This document shows positions 55,701 to 64,000 of a DNA stretch of 64,000 nucleotides, piece by piece. This DNA is from Marthasterias glacialis. Lineage: Eukaryota; Echinodermata; Asteroidea; Forcipulatida; Asteriidae. The DNA lies in NCBI GenBank assembly GCA_911728455.2, contig OU452223.1, positions 10,252,174 to 10,316,173 on the forward strand. Reading direction: 5' to 3'. Numbering within the stretch: the first letter of the stretch is position 1; the number at the start of each line of letters is the position of its first letter. The position numbers and the translations under genes are program-made. The notes under the pieces were generated by a model, which worked only from the letters and a program-made list of their open reading frames with translations, was not told where the DNA came from and searched no databases.

Positions 55701-58700
55701 GTTGAGAACCATCTTGCCGACAGGGATGAGCGGGTACTCCTTCTGGGACCACACCTATAAGTGCATAGGGAGGGGTAGGGGTTATCAATAAGTTGATGAT
55801 CATTGAAGAGGGAAGGCTAAGTACTGTATATGGACATGGAGCATTATCATCTTCTGGTTATATTGATTTTCTTCCAATCAACCAAGTTTAGTTTAAACGA
55901 GGCTGGATGTCTGGATGGGAAAACCCTCTGGTCCTTTATCATGGTACAGCAATCCTCGTTTTTCTTACATTCTACCCGTAGATGGCCATACTGTGATTAG
56001 GTTCTATTTGTGAAAGTTCTGAGCCGCAAGACCTGCAAGACCTGCGGCCGAGCGGAGGTTATGGTAAAAATTGAGCCCTGGTGATCAACCCCATCGCTTG
56101 AATAAAAATACTACTTTGCATCGGCAATAAAACTTCATGTAGTAAGTTTATGGCAAAAGTGAATTGACTTAATCATGTTTACAATTCATTCACTAGTTTT
56201 TCCCCTCAGCAATCAATTTGCCTTTGCTAATAAAACATGTGTAAGAGTCATTGACTCTATGGTATTGTCTCCAATCATGCACATGGAAGTTGTCATGACT
56301 ACAAGAGCAATTTCCTTCTTCAACAATGAATTTGACAAAGGGCGATAAAAAAACACCAAATACATTACAAGTATATGTACATGGTTTTGCATCATTAAAT
56401 TGAAATCATGCAAAGATTGCCTGAACATATTGGCACTCATTAGTTTTATTCAACACAAAAACACCTCTGTCATTGAATCTGTACATGTACACAAGGAATT
56501 CAGTTTGGCTTTGGGGTTTCTCCCCTGCCTTTCTACTCTCTGGGCCCCGTCCGAACCCCGGTCTGGAGCCTTGCATGTGGGTTGGGTTTCCAGGCCCTAC
56601 CTGATTGCGTGGGATCCCCATTTTGGGTTTTCCTCCCACATCTAAAACTGACATTTCTTCTTTGTATTCTCTTCACGTGTATCTTCAAGAGGCCTATGGG
56701 TTACAGTGCTAGGCACTTTGGAGAGTGTTTGGTTTCATTACCAGAAAGTTATAATAACAACATGTACATGAACATGAACATTTTACCCACTCCCACTGTA
56801 TTAGTTTACACAATGTATAGCTGAGTACCTTGCTTTTATAAAGCAGGTCATTACCATGATAAGCCTTGCTTTCTAAAATAATGTACATGTAGATCTGTAA
56901 ACATGGGTGTGTTTGTACATACATGCATGTTATTTGAGTTTATCTTCTAGCACGCGCTAATCATCCAATCAGATAGCTCGACAGCCGTGGTTTATAGAGC
57001 CATAAACAAGCTTCAATTTTATGTCCAATGGTGCGTAGTTACTGTTCGAGCGCACATATTCGCTCGCGCAAGACGCAAAATCTTTGCGTCTCTTTAGTTT
57101 CGTGAACGTCACGTCACAAAAAATTGTCAATGTTGGAGGCAGTTTAAATAGTTTGTTATTACTGAAAGCAGTAGTAGTAATAAATGTTACAGTTTGTTTG
57201 GAAAGTTAATTAAAAAATAACTTGTTCGCTGAATTTCCTTTGTAAGCTTTGTTTGATCGTGTGATGACCACACTTTAGTCAGCTGGAAGATAAATTCGTT
57301 ATTACACACGGGCTCGTGGAATACGGAAAAATATAGCGTGTCTGCGTCCCACATCAAATTGCCTTCGGCCTCGTTTGATATGGGACGCAGAAGCGCTATA
57401 TTTTCCCATATTCCACTCGCGCTTTTGTGATAACAAATAATATCTGGTGCTATCAAGGACTTTAGGGTATTCCTGATGGTTTGACAAACCCAGGATGTGA
57501 CTTTGTGTGGAGATCTCCAAAAAAAAAGACCAAATCCAAACAATGTTTCAACAAAACAAGTACGTACACAGTTTGTATGTTTTACTGTGTGCATTATGTG
57601 TGTGAAAGCTCACCTTAGTCAAGTCAAATGGATTGTCCCTGTGCTTCTCTGCTTGCTCAAAGGTCATGACCTGAATCTTCAGGGTCCAAGATGGCTGCCA
57701 AGAAAACAATAAAAGTACATATACAAAGGTGTACATATACAAAGAGGAACTTGTCCATGTTGCGAGTATTGTCAAATATCTATCAGAAAGTGGTTAAGTG
57801 AAAATGTTAACATTAAACTTTTGTCAGATGCAAAAAAAATATAAACAAAATAATGGGATTTTTTTGTGTAAACCTCTCTGTATAGTTCTTGAAATTAAAT
57901 GGGATTCCAGAGTAAAAAACAAAAAGGTAGGCAAAGAATAACCTGCAGCCAAAAATACTTACAAAGTTGTTAGTAGAGATGGCGTTGTAAAGGTCACGGA
58001 TGGCATGGTCTGGGTCACCTGATGCAATTGCGTCAGCCTGTGCAGCATTCAAGTTACGGATTCCTTGGTCGCACTGGGGTCAAAGGTGAAAACAGAATAT
58101 ACAGATTTTTTCTCTAGGATTATGGGTATTATAGAAAGTGCATCTAGATTCTATCAGGCAAAGAAATTATTTTTTTCCCGTGTATGTGGAGACAGCAGGT
58201 AATAGTGTCACATGTATTCCCCCCACAAACCACAAAGTTCACAAGGTCATCCACTTAGTGCTCTTTTTTGCTTCTTTGCTTGAACAGATCACATTCTCAG
58301 GCAAGCCAACAAAATTCATCTCTTGATTTTGTTAAAAATTGATTTCAAAATCCTTTTAAAAACATTCCCCTCATTAAATAAACAAATATTCCAGAAAAAA
58401 ATCTGTCAAAAACCAAGACAGCCAAAACTGACAACATCAAAGGTGTTGCCACACAAAATGACCTTTGGAACCCTATGTTTGAGTAAGAACAAAACAGTGT
58501 TCCAAAGTTCACCACAGTATTTAGATAATGTTCCGGGTTAATGCGAATCCGGGGGGGCCCCAGTTTAGCAAATCCAAAACCCAAGGACTGAGTAAATAAT
58601 AAGCGAGGGAAAAGTCAACGACAAAGTACATTTTGATGAGCCTTTGGCACGTACGCAAAGGAACGAGCCATTGTGCTCATCATACAGTGGGCATTTCATA

Positions 58701-61700
58701 ATACTCAAAAATAACTGTAATAAATTAATTGAAACTGGGGCAGGAGAAACCGTGTACTTTAAACTTAAAGCATGCATTACAACACCAGAAAGATAACACA
58801 CATAAGAACTGTCGGAATGGACAGTTGAAATACTCGTAATATAGGTTTCCCCGGTCAATTTTCAACACAAACTCATTCAATTTTCTACCCGGCTCATTCA
58901 GTTTCATTTGAAAATGAAGGCTTCGTTGCATCAGCATTCAACAGTCAAAAGGAGCAATTCAATTTGTTTCAACAGTTTATGCATTCACTGGTCAAATAAG
59001 ATCATTCAAATTCATTAGATCGCAAAGATCATTCAATTTCACAGAAGCTAACAGCAAGAAGCTGGTCAACCATTCAATTTCATCAATTCACAGAATTCAC
59101 AGACTTCAACAGAAGAATAGTGAAAATGTAGTCTAGCGTTCCTATAAATGAAGTAGATTGACTTAAACAAACCTGAATGAGAAAAACGAACTCATGTGTG
59201 CATAAAAACAAAATTAATGTAATTGTAGCTGGAAAGGAACCCTAGTTTGGAAAAAATGCGTGGATTTGCATACCATTGTGTTAATGAAATTGAATTAATT
59301 TTGAAAACCTCTAATGCCTGTATGTATTTACAGTGTAAGTAAAAGTCTGATCATTTTGCTGGTGCTTTAAAGATTTATCATGAAAATAACGTTGTGAGAC
59401 CTGTTTCATTTTGTTTTACTAAAAACTCATTTTCATGTAAATGTTTTAAATGAAACAAAGTATACTTGTACATATGTAATGATGTAATGTAAGTCCAATT
59501 GCTTCATTACTTTGGGTGCTTTCTTTCTTTATTTTTTTTCGTGTTATTTTGTTACAAAAGAAAGGATTGTACATCTACAAGTTAAATTAGGAGCTTCAGT
59601 TCACAAACATTACATACATACAACCGTAGAAAAGTAGCATGTAAAAGAATTATTTGAATGGGTTGTTGAAATGATAATAATGGGGATTTGTTTGGCGCTT
59701 TAAAACCATTGTATCAAAGTGCCATAAACTATCTTTACCCCTGTTCATTAGGCCTTCAGCATTCCTGAACATACTCGATTCCTTTGGAGTATGCAGCACC
59801 GGTAGATAAATGGCCGCACAGGTTGCTAATTACTCATATCAACAAGCTCTACCCTCGCAGGAGCCCTATACTGCTGGGTGATGAGAAGCAATTACAGTTG
59901 AGTGTCTTTCCTGAGGACACAAGCACCATGACCAGGATTCGAACCCGCACTAGATGACTCTGCCATCAGATCTTGCGTTCGATGCCCAAGTCGGTTTGGA
60001 CATGACATATCTCTGAAAGAGCTCTTCAAGAAGCAATCAATCTGGATACTTACTTTGAAGTGGAATTTGCAGTACACTCCCTCGCCGTCCTTGTTGACAA
60101 GCTTGAATGTGTGGCTGCCGTAGCCGTTCATGTGCCGGTACCCATCGGGGGTTCCACGGTCACTGAAGAGGAAGCTCACTTGATGGGTGGACTCGGGACG
60201 AAGTGTGATGAAGTCCCAGAACATATCAGGGTCCTGAAAGAGAAACATAAAAGAGGATTTCTTGGGGATTAGCAAGAGGGATTAGTAAGGATTACCAGTC
60301 CTAGATTATTTGTTACTCTTGTAATGGCAAAAGTTGCTACACCTTCAGAAGTTGATGTACTTATGTACAACCTGCATTGAAAAATCGGAATGTGTCCATT
60401 TCAAACAATTTTTAAACTTTAAAATCGACTCATAGTATTTGAAATTACGTTTTTTGATATGCCAGACAGGCAGACAGACAGACAGACAAACAGACCAAGC
60501 CAGAATAACTAACCTTGAGATGAGTGACAGGGTTCCTCTTCTGTGTATGGATGAAGCTGGGGAAGAAGATGGGATCTCGCATGAAGAAGATCGGGGTGTT
60601 GTTACCGACGAGATCCCAGTTGCCCTCCTCGCTGTAGAACTTGATGGCAAAGCCGCGAGGGTCACGGGCGGTGTCGGCTGATCCAGACTCACCACCTTCA
60701 AAGAAGAAACAAACAATTATGAACATGCATTTTCATTTTTATTTTTGAGAAAGATTAATAAATCTTTGGAGGTGAACACTTCGTAACCCATGCAGCTAGA
60801 CAGCAAAGTTGGGGTGGGTCCGGGGTGCCCCCACACACAACCCATGCTGTCGAATAGTTTCAAACGATCAGTCAACTTGTCGGAAAATGTTACCAAGAGA
60901 AGGAGGGTTTGTAAGTGGAAGAATATCTTACCCACAGTGGAGAAGCGGACAGCGACTGGAGTCTTCTTGCCGACTGACTCAAAGACACAGGCCTTTGTGT
61001 ACTTGGTGATGTCATGGGTCACCTCAAAGTAACCAAATGCACCTGAGAAATATTGCACACACACATATAAAAAAAAAAAACATGTTTAAAGTGGCTGGAC
61101 AAAACAAAATAAATCAAATGCAAACAAAACCAGGGTGTGGATGTGGGTTTTTTAGGGCTTTGGGTAGTCTGAGTCCACTCTGCACAAGGATCACATATAT
61201 AACATATGTTGTTTTGGTTTTACCCTTACACCAATGTGTAATATGGGCAAATAACAATTTAAAATGTCTTTATCCCTGATGCAATCATTGCATCAAATGA
61301 AGGTATAAATGCTATAATCAGTAGCTATCGCAGATTTTCTCCAAATTCACCACCTTGTAAGTTTGATATACTCAGTAACTACTGCATTTAAAATCTCCCA
61401 TCTTAGCATCACACCAGGCTTATACTGTACATTTTGGAGTATTTTAAACTTACAATTTTTTTTTACATCCATAGACAGGTTTTCAGGCCCATATTCATAG
61501 AGCTGCATAAGCACAACACTTATCAATTAAGCTTGTGCTTACCAGAAAAAGCTTACCGGCCAAAAATACCATGTCATATGTACAATTTGTTTCCTGCTAC
61601 TTATCGCTCAGCAGAATTTTCTAAGCAATATTTTCTGCTTTTTAAGCTGCTCTATGAAATTGTACCCAACTGCTTCTAGAGACAATGCTTGTAGCAGGCA

Positions 61701-61956
61701 GCATTGTGTTTCATTCCGAGTGTCCAAAATGTACTATCAGCAATAAAATCAGTCAGAATAGAAGCAAGCTTGGACACCAACCTGCCCCCTTGGCGTGTAC
61801 CACACGTTCAGGGATCCTTTCTCTCCCAAAGTGTGCCATCTCATCGCTGAATACAAAGTCTTGCATGAGTACCGGGCCACGTGGTCCTGCGGTCATTGTT
61901 GCCTGCTTGTTATCAATGGGCATACCAGTGGATGTGGTAAGACGCTCCATCTTGTC
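52733..61956 (-). CDS. CAT: Catalase, 11 of ~12 coding exons (5' exon missing)
   Basis: Exons in transcript order (- strand): 61956-61782, 61042-60932, 60695-60514, 60233-60054, 58073-57963, 57694-57614, 55754-55602, 55259-55121, 54610-54372, 53996-53919, 52759-52733. They total 1476 nt (491 residues plus stop), all GT-AG and in phase. Visible residue n corresponds to human n+21, with no gaps through Tyr337. Catalytic His54 lies in ERVVHAKG, Asn127 in [11 protein letters not shown], and the proximal haem ligand Tyr337 in [12 protein letters not shown]. The NADPH-pocket residues His, Ser and Arg of [11 protein letters not shown] are kept. The C-terminus is AVAKM, a PTS1-like tripeptide where mammals have ANL. 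Catalase converts H2O2 to water and oxygen in peroxisomes. The exon for the first ~21 residues was not found up to 64000 and is presumed outside. The gene is convergent with INSC, stops 3.3 kb apart. Confidence 0.97.
53033..53458 (+). repeat. tRNA-derived SINE, full-length copy (CAT last intron)
   Basis: A box TGGCCGAGCGG at 53041, B box GGTTCGAGTCCC at ~53100, tRNA-Leu/Ser-like head. The body has CACGTAAAAGAACCCAGTGA and CTTATCGCAAAGAGAAGGGG. The tail is AAGCGCTATATAAAATTGCG then (ATT)n. Inserted antisense to CAT. The best-preserved member in the window. Confidence 0.93.
53745..53865 (-). repeat. Dispersed repeat, GACCCAATTCACATGACG family, copy 2
   Basis: The reverse complement is collinear with 22525-22630, including AGTCAATGTCCCTGT and GTAGTGCGCTTTTTAGGCG. 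About 55 bp downstream of the CAT exon 11 donor. Confidence 0.8.
53919..53996 (-). CDS. CAT: CAT exon 11
   Basis: Acceptor gtttcag, donor gtaagt. Twenty-six codons, [20 protein letters not shown] then EHKAAA. It corresponds to the human helix [20 protein letters not shown]. Phase 0 at both ends. Confidence 0.95.
54372..54610 (-). CDS. CAT: CAT exon 10
   Basis: Acceptor tgccacag, donor gtatgt. It encodes [20 protein letters not shown], then [20 protein letters not shown], ending [17 protein letters not shown]. Ends in phase 0. Confidence 0.97.
55121..55259 (-). CDS. CAT: CAT exon 9 (proximal haem ligand)
   Basis: Acceptor tttctgcag, donor gtaagt. It begins [19 protein letters not shown]; the Tyr of the R-L-F-S-Y-P-D-T-H signature is the proximal haem-iron ligand. 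It ends CVTDNQ in phase 1. No open frame in the supplied list covers it; I read it directly from the sequence. Confidence 0.97.
55602..55754 (-). CDS. CAT: CAT exon 8
   Basis: Acceptor acttatag, donor gtattt. Fifty-one codons from [20 protein letters not shown] through [12 protein letters not shown] to [12 protein letters not shown]. The initial Val-Trp corresponds to NADPH-contact residues in mammals. Phase 0 at both ends. Confidence 0.97.
56560..56770 (+). repeat. Dispersed repeat, CACAGTGCTAATCACTTT family, copy 3
   Basis: CCCCGGTCTGGAGCC, TTTTCCTCCCACATCTAAAA, CCTATGGGTTACAGTGCTAG, TTTGGTTTCATTACCAGAAA and ATAATAA, the most complete member. Possibly a non-LTR element 3' end. Confidence 0.8.
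56945..57440 (+). repeat. Dispersed element, TCCAATCAGATTGCTC family, copy 2, with internal hairpin
   Basis: The longer member, related to 30890-31110 in opposite orientation. Its 3' part is a ~130-bp imperfect hairpin: CGTGGAATACGGAAAAATAT and CGTCCCACATCAAA pair with TTTGATATGGGACG and ATATTTTCCCATATTCCACT around TTGCCTTCGGCCTCG (57303-57432). Confidence 0.85.
57614..57694 (-). CDS. CAT: CAT exon 7
   Basis: Acceptor cttggcag, donor gtgagc. Twenty-seven codons, [20 protein letters not shown] then NPFDLTK. Human has [20 protein letters not shown]. Phase 0 at both ends. Confidence 0.96.
57963..58073 (-). CDS. CAT: CAT exon 6
   Basis: Acceptor gaccccag, donor gtaagt. Thirty-seven codons, [20 protein letters not shown] then [17 protein letters not shown] (human [20 protein letters not shown], then YGIRDLFNAIATGKY). 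Phase 0 at both ends. Confidence 0.96.
59690..59997 (-). repeat. tRNA-derived SINE, second type
   Basis: The - strand head carries GATGGCAGAGTCATCTAGTG then B box GGGTTCGAATCCTGG. The body has CTTGTGTCCTCAGGAAAGAC and the tail ATCATTATTATTGGG-like with GGCGC near 59695. A different head from the 53033 family, though the post-head CTTGTGTCCTC block is shared. In CAT intron 5, same orientation as CAT. Confidence 0.75.
60054..60233 (-). CDS. CAT: CAT exon 5
   Basis: Acceptor ctttcag, donor gtaagt. Sixty codons, [18 protein letters not shown] through [19 protein letters not shown] to VYCKFHFK. It carries conserved NADPH-contact residues. Phase 0 at both ends. Confidence 0.97.
60463..60500. repeat. 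(CAGA)n microsatellite
   Basis: CAGACAGGCAGACAGACAGA followed by further CAGACA repeats, ~15 bp from the CAT exon 4 donor in the intron. Confidence 0.92.
60514..60695 (-). CDS. CAT: CAT exon 4 (distal Asn)
   Basis: Acceptor ctttgaag, donor gttagt. It encodes [20 protein letters not shown] then [20 protein letters not shown], ending NPVTHLK. The distal-pocket Asn (human 148) is the first N of GNNTP. Ends in phase 0. Confidence 0.97.
60932..61042 (-). CDS. CAT: CAT exon 3
   Basis: Acceptor tttctcag, donor gtaaga. It encodes [20 protein letters not shown] then [16 protein letters not shown]. Phases 1 and 1 join correctly with both neighbours. Confidence 0.97.
61486..61667. repeat. MITE, GGGCCCAATTTCATAAAGCTG family, copy 4, both ends present
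   Basis: Left GGCCCATATTCATAGAGCTG; right (reverse complement) GGGTACAATTTCATAGAGCA. 182 bp. It sits 115 bp from the catalytic-His exon of CAT, on the intron side. Confidence 0.85.
61782..61956 (-). CDS. CAT: CAT exon with catalytic histidine (coding exon 2 by human count)
   Basis: Acceptor ctttgaag, donor gttggt. It encodes [13 protein letters not shown] through [20 protein letters not shown] to [14 protein letters not shown]. The active-site His is in VVHAKG. One change from human: the Asp in HFDRERIPER is Gly here. It ends in phase 1. Confidence 0.97.
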
Positions 61957-63109
61957 CTTCAAAGAAATATATATCACAATTTTGAGAAAGTGAGAACTTT
62001 GTTATAAGGTAAACTTGTCACTGGCAGGTTTGATTTGACATTTTGGTGAAGGGAGCACCTTAATGCTCATTTGCTGTACAGGATTCCTTTTTCCCCAGAG
62101 AAGTCTATAATTGAAATACTGTCAAAGTCTAGACAATAGTATTCTTTAAAAAAAAAAAACCAAATCACAATCGCTTTTTGATTTCAAAGTATGTCTCTTA
62201 GGAACCTGCACAAAATCAAGTAATTTTTTTGTTTTCACTAAAAATGGGATGACCTATGTACATTGTACTTATGTAAGTAGACGGAATTTTCACAGGTTGG
62301 TTAGATGGTATGATTACTGAAAACTGTAAGATACACATAAATATAATTAATATAAATGGATTTAATGTAATTAAAAGTGTAACCATCCAACACTGTAGCG
62401 TAAGTTGTGAGTATACAGCTGTACATGAACATCATGTACATGTACTTGATGTACTATAAGCATATTAAATGTGCAGTACATTCATAGTACATACATGTAC
62501 ACACGCAGTTGCTAAAGATTTAATGTTCACTTTCACTTGTAGGTAGAATTACATGTAGCCTAAAACACTTGTCACTTTTTAAAACTATTCAAAACTCCTA
62601 ATAACCATGACCTCAGCCCGACTGATCTTTATAGATTTCTGCATTGTCATTACAGCCACAATTATGAAACTAAAACCTGGTGTTACACAATTCCTTTTGC
62701 TTGCATCTCATACCATCAGAAACCCACATTTAAACATGTACTCTTTCCCCCAAATGAAGGTCATGCGAAAGTTCACACATCCTAATATTTGTCACAATGA
62801 CACATGTCGTGATGATGATGTCATTGTAATTTTTTTCCAAATAATATTTTTCATTTTGTAATGCTTATTTTATTAACCGACTGTTTTCAATATTTCTAAT
62901 TGATTATGACAGGTGAGCATCGCACAGCACTTTATGCAACCCAAGGCTCTGATAAAGAGATTTTACATAACCACGTTTCCTTCATCCGGTATTTGTTTTC
63001 CTGTGTGTGTCACGTAACCACACTGAACCAAGCTGTACAAATGTAAATTACAGACAACAATCGACTGCACTCTGTAATCCATATGTCAACAAATTTTCAT
63101 CATCAAACC

Positions 63110-63328
63110 TGCGCAGCCAAAAATATATTGAGAGATAGTATGATTCAGCATCATTTGTACTTTTGCCAATACACCGATGTGTGTTAAGCACTGTATACTC
63201 AGTACTTTCTCTCCAAGTCCTGTGAAAATAAATCCACAGGCATATTCCCCGGGTGGGATTTGAACCCACGACCCCCACCAGTCTAGAGCAGATGTCTTAC
63301 CAACTAGACTACCGAGATTGCCCGGCAG
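63110..63328 (-). repeat. tRNA-derived SINE, third type
   Basis: The - strand head has GGCAATCTCGGTAGTCTAGT, TGGTAAGACATCTGCTCTAG, then B box GGGTTCAAATCCC. The body has TGTGGATTTATTTTCACAGG and ACACATCGGTGTATTGG. The A-box spacing is tRNA-like but the anticodon arm is imperfect, and a body follows directly, so I call a SINE rather than a tRNA gene. Confidence 0.8.
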
Positions 63329-63504
63329 CTAGAGGCAGTTCGACTCCTATTAGCTGCAGGTACCGCAACCATTATAATAGACGTTATAGATGGTTTTTTT
63401 ATAGTATGTTATAGTATGATTCTACAAAGTACATTTTACACTGTACATTGTACAGGTTTTTCAGGGTTTTTTTTTTCAAGCTAGAAAACGTCTGTTCCCC
63501 CTTT

Positions 63505-63520
63505 GCCCCCCCCCCCCTTC
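63505..63520. repeat. C-rich homopolymer tract
   Basis: A run of C after TTTGC, next to T-rich sequence. Low complexity only. Confidence 0.85.
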
Positions 63521-64000
63521 TCCCCTACAAAAAAGATGCTGGCTACGCCACTGTTTTTGATCTCGAGTATATTTTTGTAACTGCCCATGCAACAAGCATA
63601 CAAAGAGCAGCACAGATAATTCTCAAGATTCCCTTCCAAACTCCATCAACCGAAACGTTTGTAAACCTTATCAGCCTACTTAATCCAAACGAGTTAAGTA
63701 TTCAAAAGTAGTTTTTGTTTTAAAATGTATAATGTAGTGTCTCTCTAGTATACGACAAACCTATACACCATCAGTACAGGTGCGCGAAACGATAAGCAGC
63801 TAAAGTAGTCTTCTGTAAATATGTATGTCACTAAAGATTCCTTTCGCTGAGAGGTTTGCTATTTCTCAACATTTGCTGTCGTAGGGTTCAACTACATTGT
63901 ACATGGAACAATTTTTCTGTACAATTGATAACCGCAATTCCTTCAGTTCATTCAAATTGTAACTTCATCAAATACTTTAGTCAGTAATGTTTCTATCATT

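Larger units (their letters stand above)
61957..64000 (-). other. Probable CAT first intron, window-edge part
   Basis: Between the first identified catalase exon and the window end I found no methionine-starting exon of ~21 codons with a usable donor. The interval contains a tRNA-headed SINE, a stretch rich in TACATG and GTACAT words (62420-62510), and a poly-C/CT tract near 63505-63525. The missing exon and promoter are inferred to lie beyond 64000. Confidence 0.55.

Noticed and set aside
63241-63325. Functional tRNA gene on the - strand
   Set aside because: The A and B boxes are present, but the arm pairing is imperfect and a SINE body follows immediately.

Overview
The window is animal nuclear DNA, most likely from an echinoderm. 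The reasons are intron-rich genes with GT-AG splice sites, low GC, a high density of short inverted-repeat (MITE-like) elements, tRNA-derived SINEs with ATT tails, LINE 3' ends, and many TACATGTA-type words. The phylum is an inference from overall style; nothing in the window fixes the species.

Two protein-coding genes can be reconstructed exon by exon, and they face each other tail to tail. On the + strand, 13 exons between 33726 and 49450 encode a 540-residue homologue of inscuteable (INSC). This adaptor links the Par3/aPKC polarity complex to LGN/NuMA for spindle orientation. It has the conserved N-terminal LGN-binding segment, an armadillo-type helical C-terminal region and a C-terminal SFV PDZ ligand. 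On the - strand, 11 exons between 61956 and 52733 encode catalase (CAT) from human residue ~22 to the stop. All catalytic residues are present and the C-terminus is AKM, a peroxisomal PTS1-type signal. The first coding exon (~21 residues) was not found and probably lies beyond 64000. Every exon phase in both genes is compatible.

The left half (1-33 kb) has no gene I can name. It holds a ~38-bp minisatellite (0.3-0.83 kb) and a 7.5-kb satellite-like block (4.15-11.76 kb). That block contains two nearly identical 1526-bp units, shorter 644-bp derivatives, and a ~45-bp dyad-symmetric motif recurring every 150-320 bp. Unassigned exon-like pieces lie at 12.4-15.3 kb. A diverged ~265-bp duplication lies at 15.6-16.1 kb and a 211-bp VNTR at 17.45-18.3 kb. 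The rest is low-complexity intergenic sequence with dispersed repeats.

Repeats also fill the introns of INSC and CAT: SINEs of at least three types, TTAA-flanked MITEs, palindromes, a LINE reverse-transcriptase remnant, and several multi-copy families defined here by comparing sites within the window. The two genes have unrelated functions (cell polarity, and H2O2 detoxification in peroxisomes); their adjacency suggests no functional link.
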